NCBI RefSeq assembly: GCF_014200725.1 | Contig: NZ_JACHCL010000001.1 | Coordinates: 868,001-932,000, forward strand | Length of the DNA: 64,000 nucleotides | Reading direction: 5' to 3' | Origin: Janthinobacterium silvisoli | GTDB taxonomy: Bacteria; Pseudomonadota; Gammaproteobacteria; Burkholderiales; Burkholderiaceae_D | Program-made: the position numbers and the translations under genes | In this document: positions 9,681-19,419 of the stretch, one piece after another | Position numbering within the stretch: the first letter of the stretch is position 1 | Layout: every line of letters begins with the position of its first letter | The notes under the pieces: model-generated | The model's input: the letters and a program-made list of their open reading frames with translations, nothing else | What the model was told of the DNA's origin: nothing | Database searches by the model: none

Positions 9681-11156
9681 TTACTGTGCCGGCTGTGCTT
9701 GAGCTTGTGTCCCCGGCACATGCCAGCCGCCGCCCAGCGCCTGGATCAGCGCCACGGCCGTGGTCTGGCGGTCCGCTTGCGCCTGCACCAGCGAACGGCG
9801 CGCCGACAGCGCCGTCACTTGCGCCGTCACCACGTCCGTATAGCTGACCTGGCCCGCGTTATAGCGGTTCAGCATCTGCTGCTCTACCTCATCGGCGGCG
9901 CTCGACGCCACCTTGCGCAACTCGATCTGTTCAGCCAGCGCGCGCGTGGCCGACAACTGGTCTTCCACCGCGCCAAAAGCAGCCAGTACGGTCTGGCGGT
10001 AGCGCGCCACGGCCGCATCGCGGCCGGCCTTGGCCGCATCCACGCTGGCTGTGGTAGCGCCCGCATTGAACAGGGTTTGCGTGGCCGACAAACCGAGCGA
10101 CCACAGGCTGCTCGATGCATTGAACAGGTCGCCCAGCTTGCTGGCGCCGCCGCCATAGGAAGCACTCAGGTCCAAGCTCGGGTAATACGCGGAACGGGCA
10201 ATGCCGATCTGCTCGTTGGCCAGCGCCACGCGGCGTTCGGCAGCGGCGATGTCGGGGCGGCGCTCGAGCAAGGTCGATGGCACGCCCAGTGGCACGTCCG
10301 GCACGACGATATTCCACGGCGCCACGGCCAGGCTGAAATCGGCCGGCGCACGGCCCAGCAAGATGGCGATCGCGTGTTCCAGCTGGGCGCGCTGGCGCAC
10401 GGCGGTGGACAGGTCGATCTGCGCATTGGCCAGCTGCGTCTGCGCCTGCAGCAGGTCGGACTTGGCGGCAACGCCCGAATTGAAACGGTTGCGCGTGATG
10501 TCGAGCACGCGCTGGTAGCCGTCCAGGGTGGAGGTCAGCAGCGCAATTTGTGCATCGGTCTGGCGCAGCGAAAAATAATTGGTCGCCAGCTCACCCTGCG
10601 CCGACAGGCGCGCCGAGGCCAGGTCGGCCGCGCTGGCGGCGGCACTGGCTTCCGCACCCGTCACGCCGGCGCGCAGCTTGCCCCAGACATCCGGTTCCCA
10701 GCTGGCGCCGATGGAGGCACGGTAATTATTGCTGACGCTTTGCTGCCCGACACCGGCACCGCCACTACCACTGCCATTACCTGAACGCGTACCGCTACCC
10801 GTCAGGCTGACGGTAGGAAACAGCGAGGCGCGCTGTTCGCGCACCAGCGCGCGCGCCTGTTCATACGAGGCGATGGCTTCAGCCACGTTCTGGTTCGAGA
10901 TCTCGATACTCTCGGCCAGCTGGTTCAGCTGGGCGTCGCCAAACAGCGTCCACCAGGGGCCCCGCTCCAGCGCATCGGCAGGTGCGGCAGGCTGCCAGCC
11001 AGCTGCTTCCTTGAACGCTTGCGGCGCGGGCGTGGCAGGCACTTCATACGTGGGGCTGACGGCGCAGCCGGCCAAAAGAACAAAAGCGGCGGCGCTGGCC
11101 AGCGGCAGCAGGCGGCGTGCAGGAACGGTGGACTTGACTTGTTTTACTTGAATCAT
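9681..11156 (-). CDS. RND efflux outer-membrane channel lipoprotein (OprM/NodT family, OpmB-like)
   Basis: TolC-like outer-membrane channel of a tripartite exporter, 491 aa. It has a lipoprotein signal with lipobox LLAG and Cys31, and two repeated outer-membrane-factor helical-barrel halves. A Ser/Gly-rich stretch (~residues 120-140) is inserted early in the mature protein. It is the last gene of the operon adaptor-pump-pump-channel, overlapping the preceding pump stop by four bases (ATGA). This order is that of muxABC-opmB in Pseudomonas; E. coli mdtABC lacks the dedicated channel. Confidence 0.93.
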   Translation of the reverse strand: MIQVKQVKSTVPARRLLPLASAAAFVLLAGCAVSPTYEVPATPAPQAFKEAAGWQPAAPADALERGPWWTLFGDAQLNQLAESIEISNQNVAEAIASYEQARALVREQRASLFPTVSLTGSGTRSGNGSGSGGAGVGQQSVSNNYRASIGASWEPDVWGKLRAGVTGAEASAAASAADLASARLSAQGELATNYFSLRQTDAQIALLTSTLDGYQRVLDITRNRFNSGVAAKSDLLQAQTQLANAQIDLSTAVRQRAQLEHAIAILLGRAPADFSLAVAPWNIVVPDVPLGVPSTLLERRPDIAAAERRVALANEQIGIARSAYYPSLDLSASYGGGASKLGDLFNASSSLWSLGLSATQTLFNAGATTASVDAAKAGRDAAVARYRQTVLAAFGAVEDQLSATRALAEQIELRKVASSAADEVEQQMLNRYNAGQVSYTDVVTAQVTALSARRSLVQAQADRQTTAVALIQALGGGWHVPGTQAQAQPAQ

Positions 11157-14100
11157 GATTGTGTGCTCGGGTTATCTGGCCCTGGAATGCGGCTCAATTG
11201 CTGCTCGTCGGCGCTGCGCGTGCGCAGTTTGTCGAGCAGGATGTAGACCACCGGGGTGGTCAGCAATGTCAACAACTGGCTGGCAATCAGGCCGCCGATG
11301 ATGGCGACCCCTAAAGGCTGGCGTAGCTCGGACCCCTCGCCAAAGCCTATCGCCAGCGGCAAGGCGCCAAGCGCCGCCGCGACGGTAGTCATCAGGATGG
11401 GACGGAAACGCAGCAAACATGCTTCGCGCACCGCTTCCACCGCTGTCAAGCCGCGCGATCGCTCGGCCTCCAGCGCGAAGTCGATGATCAATATAGCATT
11501 TTTCTTGACGATGCCGATCAACAGGAACACGCCGATCAGGGCGATGATGGAAAACTCCATGCGGAACATCAGCAGCGCCAGCACGGCGCCCACGCCCGCC
11601 GACGGCAGGGTCGACAGCACGGTGACCGGATGCACCAGGCTTTCATACAGGATGCCCAGCACGATGTAGATCACCACGATGGCCGCCAGGATCAGCAGCG
11701 GCTGCTCCTTGTTGTTGTCTTGCGCGCTCTTTGCCGTCCCCTGGAAGCTGCCCCGTACATTGACCGGCATGCCGATTTCCGCTTCCGCCTGGGCCACGGC
11801 CGCCTGGCCATCGCTCAGGGTGTAGCCATCGGTCAGATTGAACGAGACGGTGGTCGCCAGCTCGCCGCCCTGGTGATTGACGGAAGTAGCGGTCGAGCTT
11901 TCGGCAAAGCGGCTGAACGACGATAGCGGCACCATGCTGGTCAAGGTGTTGCTGAGCGCATTGCCGCTGGACGGATCGCGCGAGGCCGTGATGTTGGCTA
12001 CCGTGGCGCCCGCCGTGGCGGCCGTGGCTGGCACATAGACGGCGCTCAGTGCTTCCGGGCTTTGCGCGTAGCGGGGCGCCACTTCCATGATCACGTGATA
12101 CTGGTTCAGTTCATCGTAGATGGTCGCCACCTGGCGCTGGCCAAAGCTGTTGTACAGCGCATTGTCGATGTCGCGCACCTGCACGCCCAGTTCGGTGGCG
12201 CGGTCCTTGTCGATATGGACATAGGTTTCCACGCCATTTTCCGCCTGGTCGGTGTCCACATCGATCAGGGACGGCTGCATCTTCATCTGGTCGGCCAGCT
12301 TGGCCGCCCATTTTTTCAGGTCAGCCTGGTTATCGCTGATCAGCGTGTACTGGTAGGTGGAGTTCGATGAACGCCCGCCCATGCGCAAATCCTGCACCGG
12401 ATTGAGGAACAGGGAGACGCCCGTCACCTTGGCCAGTTGCGGACGCAGGCGTGCGATCACGGCTTGCCCCTTGTCGGTGCGCTGGCCCACGGGTTTCAGG
12501 TCGATGAACATGAAGCCGCCCCCTGCCCTGCCGCCGCCGGTAAACCCGACCACGGTGGCCACGGCCGGATCTTCCTTGATGATGTTGACCAGTTCACGCA
12601 ACTTGCCCTGCATGGCCTGGAACGAGATACTCTGGTCGGCGCGCATGCCGCCGCTGATCTGGCCCGTATCCTGCTGCGGGAAAAAGCCCTTCGGCGCCGC
12701 CGCGAACAGGTACACGTTCAAGCCCACCACAAACACCAGGATGGCCATCACCAGCGGTGCGCTGGACAAGGCCCAGTCCAGGCAATGCTCATAGATCGTC
12801 AGCATGCGCTGGAAGCCACGCTCGAACCACTGCGCGATCCTGCCCGGTTGCTTGTGCTGTTCGCCATTCTTCAGCAGCCAGGCGCACATCATCGGCGTGG
12901 TGGTCAGGGAAATCACCAGGGAAATCATCACGGCGGCCGACAAAGTGACGGCAAATTCGCGGAACAAGCGCCCCACCTGCCCCCCCATGAACAGCAGCGG
13001 AATGAAGACGGCCACCAGCGACAGGCTGATCGACAACACCGTAAAGCCCACTTCGCGCGCACCCAGCAGGGCCGCCTTGAAGCGGTCCATGCCCGCCTCG
13101 ATATGGCGCTGGGTGTTTTCCAGCACCACGATGGCGTCATCGACCACGAAGCCGGTGGCTACCGTCAGCGCCATCAAGGACAGGTTATTCAGGCTGAAGC
13201 CCAGCATGTACATCACGCCGAAAGTACCGAGCAGCGAAACGATGGTCGCCACTGCCGGAATGATGGTGGCGCGCACGCTGCGCAAAAAGGCGCTGACCAC
13301 CAGCACCACCAGCACGATGGAGATCAGCAGGGTAAATTCGATCTCGTGCAGAGACGCGCGAATGGAGTTCGTGCTGTCGGACGCCACCTGCAGCTTGATG
13401 TCTCCCGGCAGTTGCGCCTGCAGTTGCGGCAGCAGTGCGCGCACGCCGTCGACCGTGGCGATCACATTGGCGCCAGGCTGGCGCGTGATCAGCACGATGA
13501 CGGCCGGCTGGCCATTGAACAGGCCCAGGGTGTTGGTGTTTTCCACGCCATCGACCACATCGGCCACGTCGTCGAGGCGAATCGCGGCGCCGTCGCGCCA
13601 GGCCACCACCAGGCTGCGGTAATCGGCCGCGCTGCGTCCACCCGAGGCCGTGCTGGCGCCCGAATAGATTTGCAGGCTGCGGTCATTGCCCGTAATGGCT
13701 CCTTTGGGACGATTGGCGTTGGTCGCCTGCAAAGCCGCCCGCACATCGTCCATCGATACGGAATAATGATTGAGCTGGAACGGCAGCAGTTCCACACGTA
13801 CGGCCGGCAGCGAACCGCCGCCCAGCTCCACCTCGCCCACGCCCTTGACCTGGGCTACTTTCTGCTGCACCAGGTTAGAGACGGCGTCGTAGATCTGGCC
13901 CGGCGTGCGCGTTTTCGACGTCAGCGCCAGGATGATCACAGGCGCATCCGATGGATTGGCCTTGTTGTAGGTCGGGTTGCTGCGCAAGGTGGCGGGCAAA
14001 TCCACGCGCGAGGCGGAAATGGCCGCCTGTACTTCGCGCGCGGCCGCATCGATATTGCGGTTCAGGTCGAATTGCAAACTGATGCGGGCCGACCCGGTGC

Positions 14101-14353
14101 CGGACGACGACGTCATTTCATTGACGCCCGAGATCACGCCCAAGCGCCGCTCCAGCGGCGTGGCCACCGAAGTGGCCATGGTTTCCGGACTGGCACCCGG
14201 CAAGTTGGCGCTGACGGAAATGGTCGGGTAGTCAACCTGCGGCAGCGGCGAGACGGGCAGCACGAAAAACGCACCGATGCCCGCCAGCGCGATGCCGATG
14301 GTCAGCAGCACGGTGGCGATGGGCCGCTTGACGAACGGTGAAGACAGGTTCAC
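11153..14353 (-). CDS. mdtC: RND multidrug efflux pump subunit, MdtC/MuxC type
   Basis: Inner-membrane proton-drug antiporter of the HAE-1 RND family, 1066 aa. It has twelve predicted transmembrane helices and two large periplasmic loops. The proton-relay Asp pair is in GFVVDDAIVVLE of TM4. It partners with MdtB to form the heteromeric pump. The start is GTG and overlaps the mdtB stop (GTGA), so translation is coupled. The N-terminus (MNLSSPFVKRPIATVLL) is typical of MdtC. Confidence 0.93.
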   Translation of the reverse strand: MNLSSPFVKRPIATVLLTIGIALAGIGAFFVLPVSPLPQVDYPTISVSANLPGASPETMATSVATPLERRLGVISGVNEMTSSSGTGSARISLQFDLNRNIDAAAREVQAAISASRVDLPATLRSNPTYNKANPSDAPVIILALTSKTRTPGQIYDAVSNLVQQKVAQVKGVGEVELGGGSLPAVRVELLPFQLNHYSVSMDDVRAALQATNANRPKGAITGNDRSLQIYSGASTASGGRSAADYRSLVVAWRDGAAIRLDDVADVVDGVENTNTLGLFNGQPAVIVLITRQPGANVIATVDGVRALLPQLQAQLPGDIKLQVASDSTNSIRASLHEIEFTLLISIVLVVLVVSAFLRSVRATIIPAVATIVSLLGTFGVMYMLGFSLNNLSLMALTVATGFVVDDAIVVLENTQRHIEAGMDRFKAALLGAREVGFTVLSISLSLVAVFIPLLFMGGQVGRLFREFAVTLSAAVMISLVISLTTTPMMCAWLLKNGEQHKQPGRIAQWFERGFQRMLTIYEHCLDWALSSAPLVMAILVFVVGLNVYLFAAAPKGFFPQQDTGQISGGMRADQSISFQAMQGKLRELVNIIKEDPAVATVVGFTGGGRAGGGFMFIDLKPVGQRTDKGQAVIARLRPQLAKVTGVSLFLNPVQDLRMGGRSSNSTYQYTLISDNQADLKKWAAKLADQMKMQPSLIDVDTDQAENGVETYVHIDKDRATELGVQVRDIDNALYNSFGQRQVATIYDELNQYHVIMEVAPRYAQSPEALSAVYVPATAATAGATVANITASRDPSSGNALSNTLTSMVPLSSFSRFAESSTATSVNHQGGELATTVSFNLTDGYTLSDGQAAVAQAEAEIGMPVNVRGSFQGTAKSAQDNNKEQPLLILAAIVVIYIVLGILYESLVHPVTVLSTLPSAGVGAVLALLMFRMEFSIIALIGVFLLIGIVKKNAILIIDFALEAERSRGLTAVEAVREACLLRFRPILMTTVAAALGALPLAIGFGEGSELRQPLGVAIIGGLIASQLLTLLTTPVVYILLDKLRTRSADEQQLSRIPGPDNPSTQS

Positions 14354-17300
14354 GCGGCGCTCCCCGCATCCGTTTTATCCAGATTCACGCTGGCGCCGCT
14401 TGTACCACCAGTGGTACTGCCAAAGCGGCGGCCCAGGCGGTCGAAGGCCAGGTAAATCACCGGCGTCGTGAACAAGGTCAATACCTGGCTGACGATCAGG
14501 CCACCAAAGATGGCCATGCCCAGCGGACGGCGCAACTCGGCGCCCTCGCCCCAGCCCAGCATCAGCGGCACGGCCGCAAACAGCGCTGCCAGCGTCGTCA
14601 TCAGGATAGGACGGAAGCGCAGCAGCGCAGCCTGGTGGATCGCTTCCTGTGGGCTCTTGCCCTCGTCGCGCTCGGCCTCGATGGCAAAGTCGATCATCAT
14701 GATGGCGTTCTTCTTGACGATACCGATCAACAGGATGATGCCGATGATGCCGATCACGCCCAGATCCTGGCCGCTCATCATCAGCGCCAGCAAGGCGCCC
14801 ACGCCGGCCGACGGCAAGGTCGACAAAATCGTCAGCGGGTGGATATAGCTTTCATACAGCACGCCCAGCACGATGTAGACGCAGACGACGGCCGCCAGAA
14901 TAAGCCACAGCTGGTTCGACAGCGATTTTTCATAGGCGCCGGCCGCCCCCAGGAAAGTCAGGCTGACCGATGGCGGCAAGGCGATATCCTTGGCCGCCTG
15001 GCGGATCGCATCGACCGCGCTACCGAGCGCCACGCCATGGGCCGTATCGAAGCCCAGGGTGGTGGCCGGATACTGCGCCACGTGCGTAATTTGCAGCGGC
15101 GCCTGTTTTTCCGTGACGCTGGCAAACGCCGACAGCGGCGTGGACTTGCCCGAACCGGTGCGCACCTGCAGGTCGCCCAGGTCCGATGGCGTGGTGACGA
15201 TGCCCGGCTGCGCTTCGAGAATCACTCGGTACTGGTTGGTTTCCGTGAAAATGGTCGAGATGATGCGCTGGCCAAAAGCGTTGTACAGCGCATCGTCCAC
15301 GGTGGAGGTGGTGACCGACATGCGCGCGGCGCTGTCGCGGTCTATGCCCACGCTGACGGCGGCCCCCGTGGCGCCTGCATCGGTGGTGACGTTGCGCAGC
15401 TGCGATTTCTCGCGCATGCGCGCCGCCAGCTTGCCGGCCCATTGCGTGACAGTGGCCGTATCGGCGCCTTCGAGCGAGACGCGGTACTGCGTCGGGCCCG
15501 ATTCGGCATCGATGGTCAGGTCTTGCGTCGGCTGCAAATACAGGGTCACGCCGGCCACGTGCGAGACGCGTTCGCGCAGGCGCTCCATGATCTCTTCCTG
15601 GCTGCCGCTGCGCGAGCGCTTCAGGTTGATCAGCATGCTACCCGTATGCAGCATGGTGTTGTTGGCGGCATCGACACCCACCAAGGAACTCAAGGTATCG
15701 ACGGCAGGATCGTCCAGCACCGCGGCGGCTGCCGCTTGCTGCAAGGCTGCCATGCGCTCGTAGGAAACGGCTTGCGAAGTTTCGATGCGCGCCTGCAGCT
15801 GCCCCGTATCCTGGGTGGGGAACAAGCCTTTTGGGATGGTGATATAGAGCACCACCGTCAGCACCATGGTAGCCAGGGCGACCAGCATGGTCAGGCCCTG
15901 GCGTTTCAAGACCCAGACCAGGGCTACGTCGTACCGCGCGATGACCTTGTCGAAGAAAACCTGGATGCGGTGGCCCATGGCGCTGACTTTTTCATCGGCG
16001 TGGCTTTTCAGCCAGCGCGCCGACATCATCGGCACCAGGGTCAGCGAAACCACGGCGGAAATCAGGATCGTGATGGCCAGGGTCATGGCGAATTCGCGGA
16101 ACAGACGCCCTACCACGTCGCCCATGAACAGCAGCGGAATCAGCACGGCGATCAAGGACACCGTCAGCGAGATGATGGTAAAGCCGATTTGCGACGCGCC
16201 TTTCAGGGCGGCGGCCATCGGCGTTTCGCCCTCTTCGATATAGCGCGCGATATTTTCGATCATCACGATGGCGTCATCGACGACGAAACCGGTGGCGATC
16301 GTCAGCGCCATCAGCGACAGGTTATTCAGGCTGTAGCCCAGCAAATACATGACGCCGCAGGCGCCGATCAGCGAGATCGGCACGGACAGGCTGGCGATCA
16401 CGGTAGCGCGCAGGCTGTGCAAAAAGGCGAAAATCACCAGCACCACCAGCAGCACGGACAGCAGCAATTCCATTTCCACGTGTTCCACCGACGCGCGGAT
16501 GCCCGTGGTGCGGTCGCTCAGCACGTCGAGCTTCATGGCTGCCGGCAGGCTGGCCTGCAGCTCGGGCAACAGCGCCTTGATGGCGTCTACCGTCTTGATG
16601 ACGTTGGCGCCAGGCTGGCGCTGCACGTTCAGGATAATCGCTGGCTGCTTGCCAGACCAGGCGCCCAGGCGCGTGTTTTCAGCGCTGTCGACCACATTGG
16701 CCACATCGGACAGGCGCACCGGTGCGCCGTTTTTATAGCTGACGATCAGGCTTTTGTAATCTTGCGCCGTGACCAGCTGGTCGTTGGCGTTGATGGTAAA
16801 CGAACGCGTAGGACCGTCGAAACTGCCCTTGGCGCTATTCACGTTGGCGGCGGTAATGGCCGTGCGCAGGCTGTCGAGGCCCAGGCCGTACGAGGCCAGC
16901 AATTTGGTATCGCCCTGGATGCGCACCGCCGGACGCTGGCCGCCGGACAGCGACACCAGGCCCACGCCCGTCACCTGGCTGATCTTCAGCGCCAAACGCG
17001 TGTTGACGATGTTTTGCACCTGCGTCAGCGGCATGGTGTCGGACGTAATCGCCAGGGTCATCACGGGCGCATCGGCCGGATTGATCTTGGCGTAGACGGG
17101 CGGCGCCGGCAAATCGGTCGGCAGCAAGGAGCCGCCCGCGTTGATGGCCGCCTGCACTTCCTGCTCGGCCACGTCCAGGGTCTGGCCCAGCGTGAATTGC
17201 AGGGTGATGATGGAAACGCCGGCCGCGCTGGTGGAGCTCATGCGCTGTAAACCCGCCATCTGGCCGAACTGACGCTCCAGCGGCGCCGTGACAGTTTGCC

Positions 17301-17478
17301 CCATGACTTCCGGGCTGGCGCCCGGATACAGGGTCTGTACCTGGATGGTGGGGAAGTCCACTTGCGGCAAGGCCGCCAGCGGCAGGAACTTGAAGCCCAC
17401 CAGCCCCGCCAGCACAATAGCGAGCATCAGCAGCGCGGTGGCGACCGGGCGCTTGATAAACGGTGCGGATGGACTCAT
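14350..17478 (-). CDS. mdtB: RND multidrug efflux pump subunit, MdtB/MuxB type
   Basis: Second RND subunit, 1042 aa, close to E. coli MdtB length. The N-terminus (SAPFIKRPVATALLMLAI) and the TM4 motif GFVVDDAIVMIE are those of MdtB. MdtB and MdtC work as a B2C heterotrimer with the MdtA adaptor. An AAAGGG site 8 nt before the ATG is the likely ribosome binding site. It begins 31 nt after the adaptor gene. Confidence 0.93.
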   Translation of the reverse strand: MSPSAPFIKRPVATALLMLAIVLAGLVGFKFLPLAALPQVDFPTIQVQTLYPGASPEVMGQTVTAPLERQFGQMAGLQRMSSTSAAGVSIITLQFTLGQTLDVAEQEVQAAINAGGSLLPTDLPAPPVYAKINPADAPVMTLAITSDTMPLTQVQNIVNTRLALKISQVTGVGLVSLSGGQRPAVRIQGDTKLLASYGLGLDSLRTAITAANVNSAKGSFDGPTRSFTINANDQLVTAQDYKSLIVSYKNGAPVRLSDVANVVDSAENTRLGAWSGKQPAIILNVQRQPGANVIKTVDAIKALLPELQASLPAAMKLDVLSDRTTGIRASVEHVEMELLLSVLLVVLVIFAFLHSLRATVIASLSVPISLIGACGVMYLLGYSLNNLSLMALTIATGFVVDDAIVMIENIARYIEEGETPMAAALKGASQIGFTIISLTVSLIAVLIPLLFMGDVVGRLFREFAMTLAITILISAVVSLTLVPMMSARWLKSHADEKVSAMGHRIQVFFDKVIARYDVALVWVLKRQGLTMLVALATMVLTVVLYITIPKGLFPTQDTGQLQARIETSQAVSYERMAALQQAAAAAVLDDPAVDTLSSLVGVDAANNTMLHTGSMLINLKRSRSGSQEEIMERLRERVSHVAGVTLYLQPTQDLTIDAESGPTQYRVSLEGADTATVTQWAGKLAARMREKSQLRNVTTDAGATGAAVSVGIDRDSAARMSVTTSTVDDALYNAFGQRIISTIFTETNQYRVILEAQPGIVTTPSDLGDLQVRTGSGKSTPLSAFASVTEKQAPLQITHVAQYPATTLGFDTAHGVALGSAVDAIRQAAKDIALPPSVSLTFLGAAGAYEKSLSNQLWLILAAVVCVYIVLGVLYESYIHPLTILSTLPSAGVGALLALMMSGQDLGVIGIIGIILLIGIVKKNAIMMIDFAIEAERDEGKSPQEAIHQAALLRFRPILMTTLAALFAAVPLMLGWGEGAELRRPLGMAIFGGLIVSQVLTLFTTPVIYLAFDRLGRRFGSTTGGTSGASVNLDKTDAGSAA

Positions 17479-17509
17479 GCTGCCGGCCCTTTCAATGTGA
17501 GGCCTGCAC

Positions 17510-18940
17510 TCATTGGGCCGCTCCGCGGGCTGGCGCTGGTGCTGCCGGTGCTATCGGCGCCGATGCTGCCGGCGCGGACGCCGATGCGCTGGCATCAGCG
17601 TCACGACGGCGGTGATGGCGTTCACCGCTTGCACCGTCGGCACCTGCAGCACCGGCACCGCGTTCGCCACGCTGGCCACGCTGGCCGCCCTGGCCACCCC
17701 AGCCGCCGTGCATGCCAGCTGGTGCGTCGCCCGGCAAGGTTACTTTCGCACCTTCCTTGAGGCGGTCCGCGCCTTCCGTAATCACTTTTTCGCCCGCTGC
17801 CAGGCCGGCCTTGATTTCTACCATGTCGATGGTGGCCTGGCCGCGCGTGACCGGGCGCACGGTGACGGTCTTGTCTTCCTTGAGCACGTAGACGAAGTCG
17901 CCCGTATTGCTGTGGCGCAGCGCCGTGACTGGCACCAGCACGGCGCCCGTGATATTGCCCAGCTCCAGGCGCACGTTGACGAACTGGCTCGGGAACAGAG
18001 CCATCTTGTCATTCGTATAGCGGGCCTTGGCGCGCACGGTGCCGGTCTGTACATCGACCTGGTTATCGAGCGCGCTCAAGCTGCCCTTGTCCAGGGTAAT
18101 CGTGCGCGTGCGGTCCAGCGCCAGCGCCGACAGCGCCACTTTTTGCGCCTGGCGTTCCTGGATGGTCTGCACTTTATCCTGTGGCACCGAGAAGACGACG
18201 TCGATCGGCGACAGCTGCGTAATGACGACCACGCCGCCCACGTCGCTGGTGCTGACCAGGTTACCGATATCGACCACTTTCAAGCCTGCGCGGCCGCTGA
18301 TCGGCGACACCACCTTGGTGTAATCGAGATTGAGCTTGGCCGTGCCTTCGGCTGCGCGGTCAGTCAGCACCGTGCCTTCGAGCTGCTTGACCAGCGCCGC
18401 CTGGGTATCGACGTCCTGGCGCGCGATCGAATCCTGGGTCAGCAAGGTTTCATAGCGCTTCAGGGTCAGGCGTGCATTTTCCAGCTGCGCTTCATCGCGC
18501 AAACGCTGGCCCTTGGCCTGCATCAGGGCCATTTCAAACTGGGCTGGGTCGATCAGGGCCACCACATCGCCGGCCTTGACCATGGCGCCTTCCTTGAAGC
18601 GCAACTCCTTCAGGATACCCGACACTTGCGGGCGCACGGTCACGGTGGCTGCCGCCGTCACGGTACCCAGCGCGTCCAGCGTCACCGGCAAATCGGATTT
18701 CACGGCAGTGGCCACGCCGACCGTGGTCGATGGACCGCCCCTGCGCCCTCCCGGCCCGCCGGGACCGCCAGGGCCGCCGGGTCCACCCATGCCAGGACCA
18801 CCCTGGGCGCTGAGGCCCGAGTGGGTCAGATACCAGGCGCCGCCTCCCAGGGCGCCCATCACGGCCAGCGCGATAACGCTACCGACAATCTTCGAACGGC
18901 GGCTGCGCCGTGGGGTATTTGCTGCTGTCTGCGAATCCAT
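17510..18940 (-). CDS. mdtA: RND efflux periplasmic adaptor, MdtA/MuxA type
   Basis: Membrane-fusion protein linking the MdtBC pump to the outer-membrane channel, 476 aa. An N-terminal membrane anchor (~17-38) is followed by a low-complexity linker of repeated GGP units (~47-70), then lipoyl, alpha-hairpin, beta-barrel and membrane-proximal domains. The last ~65 residues are also low complexity (Gly/Gln/Arg-rich, then Ala/Pro/Ser-rich). Adaptors of this family are usually ~400-415 aa; the excess is these two disordered segments. AAGGA lies 5 nt before the ATG. Confidence 0.92.
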   Translation of the reverse strand: MDSQTAANTPRRSRRSKIVGSVIALAVMGALGGGAWYLTHSGLSAQGGPGMGGPGGPGGPGGPGGRRGGPSTTVGVATAVKSDLPVTLDALGTVTAAATVTVRPQVSGILKELRFKEGAMVKAGDVVALIDPAQFEMALMQAKGQRLRDEAQLENARLTLKRYETLLTQDSIARQDVDTQAALVKQLEGTVLTDRAAEGTAKLNLDYTKVVSPISGRAGLKVVDIGNLVSTSDVGGVVVITQLSPIDVVFSVPQDKVQTIQERQAQKVALSALALDRTRTITLDKGSLSALDNQVDVQTGTVRAKARYTNDKMALFPSQFVNVRLELGNITGAVLVPVTALRHSNTGDFVYVLKEDKTVTVRPVTRGQATIDMVEIKAGLAAGEKVITEGADRLKEGAKVTLPGDAPAGMHGGWGGQGGQRGQRGERGAGAAGADGASGERHHRRRDADASASASAPAASAPIAPAAPAPARGAAQ

Positions 18941-19035
18941 CGCTATCCTTTATAGGCCGCTGGCACGGCGATTGTGTGGCGCCGGCCGAGGTCTGCATGC
19001 ACTCGGGCCGGATGATCGTTTGTTCTTACAGGTTA

Positions 19036-19134
19036 ATGGGAAAACAAGAGCTGAAAATCAGCTGAAAAAACAGCGTTTTCCCATGCTGCGACGACTCTAG
19101 CATAGTCATGTATCCATTTCATTTCTAGCTGAAA
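19036..19134. promoter_or_regulatory. Nested repeats upstream of the MdtABC/MuxABC operon
   Basis: A perfect 10-bp inverted repeat (ATGGGAAAAC at 19036-19045, GTTTTCCCAT at 19075-19084) encloses two direct repeats AGCTGAAAA (19049-19057 and 19060-19068), whose starts are 11 bp apart. A third copy, AGCTGAAAC, is at 19127-19135. Direct repeats one helical turn apart are typical of OmpR/PhoB-family regulator sites. That the site controls mdtABC is inference from position. Confidence 0.5.
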
Positions 19135-19351
19135 CATTTTATGCACGCAACAGCAAGCGCCATCGGGACACCGGCGGATGTCCATGCACAACTGAAAGGG
19201 GAAACGGCGGAAAAATCAGGCTTGCAAGGGCGCAGGCCGCAGCGGGCGGTCGTTTCAAGCGACTGGCATGCAGATACAAACTCGCTACAATTTTCCCGCC
19301 AGGGACCTTGACCAGCGGATATTTGGCGGCATATCGGCAATCCATTAACAA

Positions 19352-19377
19352 AACAAGCCGGACAAAGCCGGCTTGTT
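19352..19377 (-). terminator. Terminator of sppA
   Basis: A 10-bp perfect stem (AACAAGCCGG/CCGGCTTGTT) with a 6-nt loop lies 43 nt after the sppA stop and runs into TTGTTAATGG on the minus strand. Confidence 0.65.
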
Positions 19378-19419
19378 TAACAAACGATGGAACCGGCATG
19401 GCCGGCCCGTCGTGCCGTG

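Larger units (their letters stand above)
18941..19419. other. 479-bp intergenic region between mdtA and sppA
   Basis: No convincing gene: the short open frames here lack a ribosome binding site and family resemblance. It holds the presumed promoter and operators of the efflux operon (19036-19134) and the sppA terminator (19352-19377). Both flanking genes are on the minus strand. Confidence 0.7.

Noticed and set aside
14338-17250. A 970-codon open frame on the plus strand opposite mdtB
   Set aside because: It is the antisense shadow of a high-G+C RND gene: His/Gln/Arg-rich, no domain, no ribosome binding site, and the minus-strand frame is a clear MdtB.
19036-19084. BaeR-type box upstream of mdtA
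   Set aside because: The GTTTTCCCAT arm is only loosely similar to the BaeR consensus; the repeat geometry does not match it well enough to claim.
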